Shown: in pieces, positions 15,462 to 22,678 of the stretch | Numbering within the stretch: the stretch's first letter is position 1 | Layout of the letters: each line of letters begins with the position of its first letter | IMG/VR virus record: IMGVR_UViG_3300033233_000157 | Coordinates: 1 to 24,922 of that record | Source of the DNA: a virus | DNA length: 24,922 nucleotides | Direction: 5' to 3' (one strand) | Translations under genes and position numbers: made by a program | Notes under the pieces: generated by a model | What the model was told of the DNA's origin: nothing | Databases searched by the model: none | What the model saw: the letters and a program-made list of their open reading frames with translations, nothing else

Positions 15462-15953
15462 CTACCTCACCCTTACATCTTCCCGATTGTACGGTACACG
15501 GATGATCTTTGTCGTCAAGGTCGCGCTTGGATTAGCCGAGTAAGGGCTATCGAAGGCTGACCCATAGACTTTAATCTGTGTCCCGTAAGAAGCCAGAACA
15601 ACCCCTGGGAGTGTGAAGGTCTTAAATATCCCCACCGTGCCGGTTGAGACAAGTGAGTCGAAGACAACCCATGCGTTAAAGTTCGTCCCGTCCTTTGTGG
15701 TACGGTAGCCGATCAGAATACGCATTGAGTCATTCGTCGCCGTCTCCAGTGACAAATAGCAAGCCGCGAGCCCACGCGTGACAAATGTTTGGGTCGTGTC
15801 TGCAAATGTTGTGGAGAGCGTTCGCGCGGTCATGGACGTACCGGCCGAAAGGGTCTTTGGTACAAATGTGTCCCCATAGACGGCAATCGGTGCCTGTGCA
15901 AACGCCAGCGAAGCCACCAGTAAGAGGGCAACTACAAACATGAATCGGTTCAT
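15462..15953 (-). CDS. Secreted-type protein next to the capsid gene, 163 aa
   Basis: The start MNRFMFVVALLLVASLAFA|Q is a strong Sec signal peptide with AFA cleavage motif and Gln at +1. AGGGGG five bases upstream of the ATG implies high expression. The mature domain is beta-rich ('DTTQTFVTRGLAACYLSLET' then 'IGYRTTKDGTNFNAWVVFDS'), like the small sandwich domains of sugar-binding or decoration proteins. It begins 9 bases after the major capsid protein's stop, the usual position of a capsid decoration protein. A capsid-associated protein that carries an export signal is highly unusual. Family not recognised. Confidence 0.7.
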   Translation of the reverse strand: MNRFMFVVALLLVASLAFAQAPIAVYGDTFVPKTLSAGTSMTARTLSTTFADTTQTFVTRGLAACYLSLETATNDSMRILIGYRTTKDGTNFNAWVVFDSLVSTGTVGIFKTFTLPGVVLASYGTQIKVYGSAFDSPYSANPSATLTTKIIRVPYNREDVRVR

Positions 15954-15962
15954 GGTTTCCCC

Positions 15963-16994
15963 CTATCCGTTGGTTATTAAGCGTGCGATGCGAATGTTCT
16001 TTGTCAGGTACACCTGTGTCCAGTTGTCGGCTGCAAGGTCTGAATCAGACGGTGAAACCTTCCCCGACAACGAACCGACGTACTTGATCCCGCGCGGATG
16101 GAGCAAGAAATACCGGCGTGATATGATATCCACCTGACCGGAGCCTGTGCCTTTCAACGGTTGACGGTACACCTCAAGGTTCGGATCACCCGATTCTAGA
16201 GGAATATCTGTACGGGCAAATGCACCCTGACCGAAGAGGAACGTGGAATACTTCGTGCCAGAGGTTGAGCCTGCGGCGGTTGTGATATTGTCATCCACCA
16301 ACACGCGAAGACCCATATAGGTAGAGATGGGGGCCGCGTTCTGCTGTGAACTTGGCACTGTCTCAACCAAATCCAAAGACCGCATCCGTTTGAATACGGT
16401 GCTATGGACGATAATCGCCGTCAGCTTATCATAGGCATCGCCCAAGAGAAAGCGTGTGTCCTCAACTGCCGCTGAGCTGATGAGTTTCGCCGGGTCGGTC
16501 GTCGCGACCTCACCCGAAATATCATTCGAGAGAGCTGCCGCAACTGTTGCATCCGCGAAAATCCCAGTAAGAGTTTTCAGCGTCAATCGTTGTTCCTCAC
16601 GAGCCCACCAAGTTGCAAAACGGCTGATGATAAGCCCCGCCGGATCGCCGCCTGATGTGTAACGAATAACCGGCGCGAATGAGAAAGACTGCGTGCGAAA
16701 GTTCTTCACCGCAACATCCTTATCACTCGTCAATCCGTGTGGTGTGATTGAATCATCCGTATCGGTCGCGACCTTTGAAACGTCCGTCGTTCCCTGTACG
16801 TTATGTGAAAGATCATCCCAGAAAGGCATATCGACCGTTCGCCCACCCTGAGCTGCGGCTGCCTCGATTTCCGGGTTTGTTGCCGCGATGCCCGATTGAA
16901 CGAGCAGGTTCTTAGCGGTCGTCTCTTCGAGGAAAGCCCTACTCCAAATAGCCGGCTCGAATACATCTGTAATTGCTGTTACGAGTGCTGCCAT
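15963..16994 (-). CDS. Major capsid protein, gp13-like HK97 fold, 343 aa
   Basis: This forms the procapsid shell. Evidence: position immediately after the scaffold gene, and the pattern of the gp13-like capsid family: an N-terminal 'DVFEPAIWSRAFLEETTAKN' helix, then 'GGRTVDMPFWDDLS', a TSDKDVAVKNF strand, 'RFATWWAREEQRLTL' spine helix, and a C-terminal 'RRYFLLHPRGIKYVG' beta segment. Length is usual. AGGAG lies 9 bases before the ATG. No N-terminal cleavable delta domain and no prohead protease in the window agree with separate scaffold use. Confidence 0.88.
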   Translation of the reverse strand: MAALVTAITDVFEPAIWSRAFLEETTAKNLLVQSGIAATNPEIEAAAAQGGRTVDMPFWDDLSHNVQGTTDVSKVATDTDDSITPHGLTSDKDVAVKNFRTQSFSFAPVIRYTSGGDPAGLIISRFATWWAREEQRLTLKTLTGIFADATVAAALSNDISGEVATTDPAKLISSAAVEDTRFLLGDAYDKLTAIIVHSTVFKRMRSLDLVETVPSSQQNAAPISTYMGLRVLVDDNITTAAGSTSGTKYSTFLFGQGAFARTDIPLESGDPNLEVYRQPLKGTGSGQVDIISRRYFLLHPRGIKYVGSLSGKVSPSDSDLAADNWTQVYLTKNIRIARLITNG

Positions 16995-17008
16995 GTTCTA
17001 ATTCTCCT

Positions 17009-17027
17009 GGCGGTCTAATTCACCGCC
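17009..17027 (-). other. GC-rich hairpin between scaffold stop and capsid ribosome binding site
   Basis: On the minus strand GGCGGT (17027-17022) and ACCGCC (17014-17009) flank a 7-base loop that contains the scaffold gene's TAG. The AGGAG of the capsid gene starts right after the stem. No U-tract follows. It could protect or separate the capsid message. Confidence 0.55.
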
Positions 17028-17701
17028 GTTACCTTGAGTTTCTCTGCCAACTCAGGATTTTCTTTCTGAATCTTGATCTGCGTTGTCAAATTCTTTGTGG
17101 AGCGACTAAATGGATTGTTGGTTGCATACTCTCTGAGTGCTGGGTCTGGACTCTCGCCTCCGGCGTGCTCCTGACCAACGATAACTGTTGTGCCGAACAT
17201 CCCCGCAAAGGCTTTATTCTCCTTGATCGGCTTCAACTGATCCAAGAATCCCTTCGGCACACCCGCCTCATCAAGTTCCATCTTCTCGATGTCGAACTTG
17301 AGAGCGAGTAAGTTCCTTGCTTCCGGGTCTCCTACACCGGCATTCATCAGGGCTTCCTTGAGTGCAAAGGTTTTCTTCGTCCTTAACTGACTTGCATCCG
17401 CCTCTTCCTTTGCAGCCTTGTTCGCCCTCTGAAGGTCTGTGATCTGAGTTTGTAGTGTCACATTCCCAGCCGCAGCATCCTTCAGCGTCTTCAGGTCGTT
17501 CTCATTCTTTGCTATCAATTCCTTCGCAGCCTTCAACGCTTCGTTCTTCTCGTTGAACTCACTCTTTGGCACATGCGTCGTTGCATCACCAAGAATGAGT
17601 TTTGTGCTGCCAAGTTTCGTAACGATCTGTTTGACTAATTCATCCGCGCTTGCACTGACCTTGCCGGCCAATTCCTCGCCCAAAATCTCCTTGAGTTCCA
17701 T
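17015..17701 (-). CDS. Capsid scaffold protein, GP20-like, 228 aa
   Basis: Scaffolds guide capsid assembly and are then lost. The protein fits the GP20 minor structural/scaffold family: an N-terminal helical head (MELKEILGEELAGKV), 'HVPKSEFNEKNEALKAAKEL' followed by a coiled coil over about residues 50-105, a conserved 'FALKEALMNAGVGDPEARNL' segment, and the C-terminal 'NNPFSRSTKNLT' then 'KENPELAEKLK' capsid-binding-type end. It directly precedes the capsid gene. AAGGAG is 8 bases upstream of the ATG. Confidence 0.88.
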   Translation of the reverse strand: MELKEILGEELAGKVSASADELVKQIVTKLGSTKLILGDATTHVPKSEFNEKNEALKAAKELIAKNENDLKTLKDAAAGNVTLQTQITDLQRANKAAKEEADASQLRTKKTFALKEALMNAGVGDPEARNLLALKFDIEKMELDEAGVPKGFLDQLKPIKENKAFAGMFGTTVIVGQEHAGGESPDPALREYATNNPFSRSTKNLTTQIKIQKENPELAEKLKVTAVN

Positions 17702-17807
17702 CTTCGTAGCTCCTTGTTAATTAGTGCCGCTCGGCCTGCTTTTTATTCTGGTGCTTCCAGTTGGCCGTCTTTCGTTTTATTCTCCCGAAATTCCAAAGGG
17801 AGTGGTT

Positions 17808-18695
17808 TTACAATTCCATCATCTCTAACAACATCGCTACCGTCTCCTCGTCACCATCGGAGGATACAAAACCATCCATTTTCATTTGCCCGGCAAGCTG
17901 TTCAAAGGTCATCCGTCCCCTGATCTCTGGGGTAAGAACCAAACCCTCAGCTTGAAACTCATTCCCGGCTTGCTCAAATACAACCTTGCCGACAATCTCA
18001 GGTATCCGCGCTCGTCTGCGGGCAACTCTTTTCAACATCTCTGAGGCTATCTTTTCACCAGACTCTGTGAAACCGGCGGTTGAGGCAAAAACCTCTGCGC
18101 CAACGGCCTCTATCTTCTCCCCTGACTCGGTCAATCCAGCTATTGAGCTGAATATCTCTGAGGCTATTGAGGCTACCTTTTCACCGCTTTCCGTGATTGC
18201 CGCAGTCGAAGAGAATACTTCACTCACCGTTGCTGCAATCGCCTCGCCTGACTCTGTAAGAGTTGCGGTTGAAGCAAATATCTCCTGACCTGTTGCGGCT
18301 ATCGCTTCACCCGACTCAGTAAGACCAGCAGTCGAGGAGTAGATTTCCGCTCCAAGTCCTGCAATAGCCTCTCCCGACTCAGTCGATGCCCCCGTTGAAG
18401 CAAAGACTTCACTACCAATTACTGCTATCGCTTCCCCGGATTCAGTTAAAGCTGCTGTTGATGGGAAGACTTCCGAGGCCACACTTGCAACTGCTTCACC
18501 GCTTTCGGTGAACGGTGCTGAGGTTATAACAAATGTCAAAGAACCTTGTGCCGCTATTGCCTCACCGGATTCTGTAAAGGCTGCCGTGCCGGTGATGTCA
18601 TCCCCCCCACCACGCAATACAGTCGGGTCGCTGAGCTTTATGTCATTCGGATTGGCTTCGCCCTGATATAGAAATATGTCGTTAGGAACTGGCAT
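17808..18695 (-). CDS. Protein with nine 21-residue TESGEAIA repeats, 295 aa
   Basis: A 40-residue N-terminal piece (NDIFLYQGEANPNDIKLSDP) is followed by nine copies of a 21-residue unit, consensus TESGEAIAA.G.E.F.STA.L (residues 41 to about 218), then a basic segment (KRVARRRARIP) and two related beta units (VGKVVFEQAGNEFQAEGLV; RGRMTFEQLAGQMKMDGFV), ending in an acidic helix. DNA repeats have diverged at third positions. It starts 14 bp inside the upstream gene. No known family is recognised. The regular pattern suggests a rod-like or stacked solenoid. Located before the scaffold, it might be a head-associated or minor structural protein. Confidence 0.75.
   Translation of the reverse strand: MPVPNDIFLYQGEANPNDIKLSDPTVLRGGGDDITGTAAFTESGEAIAAQGSLTFVITSAPFTESGEAVASVASEVFPSTAALTESGEAIAVIGSEVFASTGASTESGEAIAGLGAEIYSSTAGLTESGEAIAATGQEIFASTATLTESGEAIAATVSEVFSSTAAITESGEKVASIASEIFSSIAGLTESGEKIEAVGAEVFASTAGFTESGEKIASEMLKRVARRRARIPEIVGKVVFEQAGNEFQAEGLVLTPEIRGRMTFEQLAGQMKMDGFVSSDGDEETVAMLLEMMEL
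18042..18575 (-). repeat. 63-bp coding tandem repeat array, nine units
   Basis: Nine units spaced 63 bp apart (the first is 66 bp) run from 18575 down to about 18042, each encoding TESGE(A/K). The period is a multiple of three and the units are well conserved in protein but not in DNA. Confidence 0.9.
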
Positions 18696-19152
18696 TGACT
18701 GTTATCGTGAGTCCGTTTATTGATCTTCCCGCTACGTCTGGTGAACCCACTAAATAAGCATCTGCCGAAGTCAAATCCCCGCCCGGTGGATTGAACGTAT
18801 AGTTTCCACTTCCATCCGAAGTGGCCGAACCGAGATACCCGAATGGAGTTGCGGCCTGAAAGAAGTGGAGCGTGCAACTAGGAAGCGCAACTCCCGCAGA
18901 GTCTTTTGTTGTTCCTGAGATTGTATAAGTCTGCGCTGTAACTCTGAAAAATGCTCTGCGGCCTTTTCGCAATACTATCGGCCCAACATTATTCCTCAAA
19001 ATCCCCGGCCTGTAAGTGGGGAAAATAAAGTTGGTGTCATTTACCGCCGCTTCAACAAAATTAAAGCGGGTAACGGCACGCCATTTTGTTCTAAGCGCCA
19101 TAGGGCCGACATTGTGATGAGGGATATTGGCAATGGTTAATTCCTGGGCCAT
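18682..19152 (-). CDS. Structural-type protein with carboxypeptidase-regulatory-like domain, 156 aa
   Basis: The C-terminal half has the pattern of a carboxypeptidase-regulatory-like beta-sandwich: TISGTTKDSAGVALPSC then TSDGSGNYTFNPPGG. The N-terminal half holds two similar motifs, NVGPMALRTKWRAVTRF and NVGPIVLRKGRRAFFRV, about 40 residues apart. The gene starts directly after the upstream TAA (TAAATG). It has no signal peptide. Such domains often decorate phage heads or mediate weak carbohydrate binding; the role here is not known. Confidence 0.6.
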   Translation of the reverse strand: MAQELTIANIPHHNVGPMALRTKWRAVTRFNFVEAAVNDTNFIFPTYRPGILRNNVGPIVLRKGRRAFFRVTAQTYTISGTTKDSAGVALPSCTLHFFQAATPFGYLGSATSDGSGNYTFNPPGGDLTSADAYLVGSPDVAGRSINGLTITVNASS

Positions 19153-19731
19153 TTAGTTGTCCCCGTACACCCTTATCATTTCGCACTGGACAAGATTCGA
19201 CGCGTTGGAAGTGCCACAGGTCGCCGACAAAAACAGATACTGCGTCACGGAATTATCCACCGTCACCGTGAAAGCGGTATTGGCTGCGGGGATGCTATAC
19301 ACGCCGCCGGTAGCCGCAAGAGCTGTTCCGCCTCTGACAAATCCCATCATATCTAAAGTCAATCCCGTTGCGCCTGCCACGAGACCCTTACACATGATGT
19401 CCATTTCAACTTCAAATGGAGCCAGAGTCACACCGGAGCCTGCCGTGATTGCCGCGCTTGCTACCGCAACGCCAGCCGCCGACCAAGTAGCGGCAGTCAG
19501 GAGCCGAACAGTGAACGTAAATGTTGGAGTCCCGGTTGTACCGAGCCTGCCAGTCCATTTCGCGTGTATATTTTTACTCAAAGAACTGAGATTATAGAAA
19601 AACCCTGCCGGGATAATAATGGGAGGAAGGGTTTTTTGAAGGCTGTCCTCTGTCGTGAAGGTAGCCAACTGTGTCCCAACCGTGTGGGAACCATACAATA
19701 ACTCTACGCCGGTGCCTGTTAGAAAGCTCAT
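19153..19731 (-). CDS. Beta-rich structural protein, 192 aa
   Basis: The sequence is rich in Ala, Thr, Val and Gly, with a 'WTGRLGTTGTPTFTFTVRLL' strand, ANTAFTVTVDNSVTQYLFLS near the end and a closing 'VQCEMIRVYGDN' strand: the look of a jelly-roll capsid-associated or tail protein. AAAGGAG lies 7 bases before the ATG. Similar jelly-roll proteins occur in other phage head modules. No specific family named. Confidence 0.6.
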   Translation of the reverse strand: MSFLTGTGVELLYGSHTVGTQLATFTTEDSLQKTLPPIIIPAGFFYNLSSLSKNIHAKWTGRLGTTGTPTFTFTVRLLTAATWSAAGVAVASAAITAGSGVTLAPFEVEMDIMCKGLVAGATGLTLDMMGFVRGGTALAATGGVYSIPAANTAFTVTVDNSVTQYLFLSATCGTSNASNLVQCEMIRVYGDN

Positions 19732-19758
19732 TTTATTTCTCCTTTAGTTTGAAAATTA

Positions 19759-20178
19759 TTATGCTCCCTGCATTGGACTTGTGCGAGTGTATGCCGAGCA
19801 ACTCACGGTCGCATTAGTTACAATATCAACGGCATTCAAAACGATATTCGATGTCGCCGTTCCTACCTCACCGTCACACAAAACCGTTGTGTGATCGGAC
19901 TGATAAATTCTGCACCACGTCGCGGTCTTGGTCGCTACCGCCGTTCCAGATACAATTGCATTAGCCGTTGCCACGCGAGCAACGGCAGCCGGAAATGCTG
20001 TCGCCGCAAAACGCAGGCTGACAATTAAAATCTGAGTAGTAATGGCAGTATCGGGCGTGGCTGGCTGACCTGTCCCGGTGCTGTCGTAAATATCAATCCA
20101 GCCCGAATCGAATAAAGCCTTTGTACTATCTAGCTTCGCATTGTCCAGCGTTAAGGATGTTCTTGTGTTGAGTGCCAT
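19759..20178 (-). CDS. Tandem paralog protein A, 139 aa
   Basis: It shares its layout with the next upstream gene: SGWIDIYDSTGTGQPATPDT versus SGYIRIYTGAQPATPETV, LRF...AF.AA, ATWCR / ASWCR, a 'TTVLCDGEVGT' or 'VTVLGDTT' motif, and a final LNA.DI..A. This belongs to a recurring phage head/structural protein family of unknown function with QPATP and WCR motifs. No signal peptide. GAAAGG lies 8 bases upstream of the ATG. Confidence 0.7.
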   Translation of the reverse strand: MALNTRTSLTLDNAKLDSTKALFDSGWIDIYDSTGTGQPATPDTAITTQILIVSLRFAATAFPAAVARVATANAIVSGTAVATKTATWCRIYQSDHTTVLCDGEVGTATSNIVLNAVDIVTNATVSCSAYTRTSPMQGA

Positions 20179-20183
20179 ACTTA

Positions 20184-20564
20184 TTACCTTTCCATTGCAA
20201 TCATGTCAATGAAACCAAGAATGCTCACCTTCGCCCCGACTTGTATGTCGGTTGAGTTCAAAGCTATCTTTGTTGTATCACCCAAGACCGTCACACCGTC
20301 AGAAGAAAGCACCCTACACCACGAGGCAAGCCCTGAGGCTACAGCCACACCCGGGGTGATCGGATTTGCAACTATGGCTCTATCGGAGGCGGCACTAAAG
20401 GCAGGGGAACCAAACCTGAGTTCAACCAAAAACCTCTGACCATCAAGAACCGTCTCTGGTGTGGCTGGCTGGGCCCCGGTGTAAATCCTGATATAGCCTG
20501 AATTAAAAAGGCTCGCTCCCGCGTTCAACTGTGTGTTCACCAATGTTATAGATGCTTTTGTCAT
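20184..20564 (-). CDS. Tandem paralog protein B, 126 aa
   Basis: See the downstream neighbour for the shared motifs. The similarity spans the full length with moderate identity, so this is an old tandem duplication. The ATG overlaps the upstream stop (ATGA). The C-terminus differs (ILGFIDMIAMER). Function unknown. Confidence 0.7.
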   Translation of the reverse strand: MTKASITLVNTQLNAGASLFNSGYIRIYTGAQPATPETVLDGQRFLVELRFGSPAFSAASDRAIVANPITPGVAVASGLASWCRVLSSDGVTVLGDTTKIALNSTDIQVGAKVSILGFIDMIAMER

Positions 20565-20896
20565 TCTGAAAATCCGGTTATCTGACCCCTACCATCCCGT
20601 TCGATCTTCATGGGTTTTCGCTTTGGTTGCTGGATTGTCACTCCAGGCACTGGAACCGTTACATTCACTGCTGTCTGAGGAAGGTCAACCCTCACCTCTG
20701 GCGTGGTTACATTGACCACCGGGGCTTGGCCTGGGGCTACATTCACAACTGGAGGCCGCATGGCAGCAACCGATGTAATCAAGTTCTTTAGCGCATCCTT
20801 AGTTTCTGACAAGGATACCAAGAGCCTATCGTTCTGGATAGTCTCATGCTTTCGACGTCCCCGCTCTAAGCGTAAGGCGATTATGTCAAGCTCCAT
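20561..20896 (-). CDS. Phage protein with Val/Pro-rich low-complexity middle, 111 aa
   Basis: A charged N-terminal helix (about residues 1-45, ALRLERGRRKHETIQ) leads to a Val/Asn/Pro-rich segment (VNVAPGQAPVVNVTTPEVRV) and a basic C-terminal motif KIERDGRGQITGF that is common at the ends of small phage structural proteins. The start lies 11 bp inside the portal gene's end. No family named. It may help anchor a protein to the portal or head. Confidence 0.55.
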   Translation of the reverse strand: MELDIIALRLERGRRKHETIQNDRLLVSLSETKDALKNLITSVAAMRPPVVNVAPGQAPVVNVTTPEVRVDLPQTAVNVTVPVPGVTIQQPKRKPMKIERDGRGQITGFSE

Positions 20897-22457
20897 TCAT
20901 CTCCGTATCCAATAGTTCCATTTGTAGTTTCAATTTCTCCTCATCCTTCAAACGCATCTCATTATCCTGCGCGTCAATCCTTGCCATCTCCTCATCCACG
21001 TCATCGACGTAGGGATGATTCTCTAAGATGGTCTGTTTAGAGAGCATGTCCTTACTGGCAATAAGCCCGTCGATCTTTTCCTTCTCATTGAATATCTGGC
21101 TCTTGTTCACGGTGAATATAATATCCTCTGAATAGTATTTCGTTCCCGTTGTTCTGTTCAACCACTCAACCACGAACCACACGAACCCACACAGCGACAC
21201 CTTGAGCTTCCTGATAAGCCGGTTTGCCTTCAAGTCCAGCGAAGCGTAGAGGAACTTGAGCGAGATACCCGATGGATTGTTGCCAAACTTGTCATTGTCA
21301 ACATCCACGCCCTCACCGAAGTAGAAGATTTCTCTGCGCGTGAGGTCCAGAAACTTATTCTTAGCCTCAAGCGGTATCTCGGCCTTCAATACACTGACAG
21401 CCCCCTCGGCCTCGACTGCGATGGCTTTGTTCAGTTTGAGATTTTGCATGAACAGAGCCAACTCTGAAAGGCCAGTCGATGTCTCACCCCGCAGTCCAGT
21501 AAAGCCCTTCAAAACGTATATCTGTTCTGCAAAGTCATCCAGGTCGTTGATCCACCCGGATTTTACTTTGTCGTAAGCATCCACCAGAGGCTTAATCGCT
21601 TGAAGGTCCGTATGCAACTGTGAGTTATTCCACAAAGCCACAAACGGCACACGCCCCCAGGAATTGGCACTCTTGACTGCCGGAGAGAGCGTGTTGAACG
21701 TCAGCCAATGTGGACATGGATTCAATTCATAATCCGGGTCGTGTACGAATTGACCTTCCTCTGTTTGAACCCAGTATTCTACTTCAGTCTTTGACCACCA
21801 CTCGACCTTGTATCTCTGTTGAGTTTTCCCGTCTTGGCTAATGAGGTCGAAGACGTAGAATCGTATTACATAGATAAGCTCGTTCTGGTATTGTGTATCG
21901 TACACCGGGATGATCTGTTCCGAAGGAACGACCATGAACTTCAACCGTCCTTTACCGTCAACATAGAAGTGTGTCCATTCGATTGACTTATTGGAGGCAC
22001 CTAACACCCAGTCATTCAGAAGGTCGTCAAAGCCCTCACCCAGTTGCTCAATCAATACGGTTTGGAACTCCTCGGCGGTAGATAACGACGCAGCCTCCGC
22101 TGATGTCGGGGCATTCTCATCGACCACATCGACCGAACCAACACTCACCACCACCGGATTGCCGACGATGTAGGATACCTTCTGATCAACAAGAATCTTA
22201 TGGAAGGGATGAGGCACTTTGTTGTTGGCCTTCACCAAGTCTTCCTGCCGTGCCCCGTCCACGTAGTAGTAATTTCTATGGTCAAGGATATCATGTCTTG
22301 AGTTGTAGTAATTCACCCCTTGAGCCATCCGCTGCTTCAGTGGCGAGGCCATATCTGACTGTATTAGGTCTTTGATGCGCGAACTGTCAATCGTGGCCCG
22401 GTCGGCCATGATCTTCAGATTGATAAGCTCGGTTACTGTAAGGAATCCTGTTGTCAT
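20886..22457 (-). CDS. Portal protein, SPP1 gp6-like, 523 aa
   Basis: The portal forms the dodecameric ring through which DNA enters and leaves the head. Its start contains the family signature near residues 45-95: MAQGVNYYNSRHDIL, then NNKVPHPFHKILVDQKVSYI and VGNPV. A later 'DLDDFAEQIYVLKGF' stem-like helix and a long acidic C-terminal helix are also typical. Length (523) is usual. It is coupled by ATGA (22454-22457) to a small upstream gene. Confidence 0.9.
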   Translation of the reverse strand: MTTGFLTVTELINLKIMADRATIDSSRIKDLIQSDMASPLKQRMAQGVNYYNSRHDILDHRNYYYVDGARQEDLVKANNKVPHPFHKILVDQKVSYIVGNPVVVSVGSVDVVDENAPTSAEAASLSTAEEFQTVLIEQLGEGFDDLLNDWVLGASNKSIEWTHFYVDGKGRLKFMVVPSEQIIPVYDTQYQNELIYVIRFYVFDLISQDGKTQQRYKVEWWSKTEVEYWVQTEEGQFVHDPDYELNPCPHWLTFNTLSPAVKSANSWGRVPFVALWNNSQLHTDLQAIKPLVDAYDKVKSGWINDLDDFAEQIYVLKGFTGLRGETSTGLSELALFMQNLKLNKAIAVEAEGAVSVLKAEIPLEAKNKFLDLTRREIFYFGEGVDVDNDKFGNNPSGISLKFLYASLDLKANRLIRKLKVSLCGFVWFVVEWLNRTTGTKYYSEDIIFTVNKSQIFNEKEKIDGLIASKDMLSKQTILENHPYVDDVDEEMARIDAQDNEMRLKDEEKLKLQMELLDTEMNGA

Positions 22458-22678
22458 TCGAGTTCGTTTTCCACTACTTGAGCATCAACCCACCGCGAGG
22501 TCACGCCATACCTTGAATACCAATCACCCTTACCCATCGTAATGGCTACTGTGCCGTGAGAACCTTCATGGCGTGTGCAGAAAATCTGGACTGTATCAAA
22601 TTGCCTCATCAGTTCGTCGATGTGCCTCTCTACCATTTCTTTATCCAATACTTGTGCATTGTTACGTTCATCGCTCAT
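22454..22678 (-). CDS. Small conserved-looking phage protein, 74 aa
   Basis: Linked by ATGA overlaps to both the terminase and portal genes. It has an N-terminal helix (LDKEMVERHIDELMRQFDTV) and a compact beta part with aromatic and Gly residues (GTVAITMGKGDWYSRYGVTS). No domain recognised. Small genes at this place in other phages have no assigned function. Confidence 0.7.
   Translation of the reverse strand: MSDERNNAQVLDKEMVERHIDELMRQFDTVQIFCTRHEGSHGTVAITMGKGDWYSRYGVTSRWVDAQVVENELE

Noticed and set aside
18042-18575. Regularly spaced repeats considered as a CRISPR array
   Set aside because: The period is 63 bp, a multiple of three; units are conserved as protein and diverge at third codon positions, there are no distinct spacers, and the array is within one ORF.
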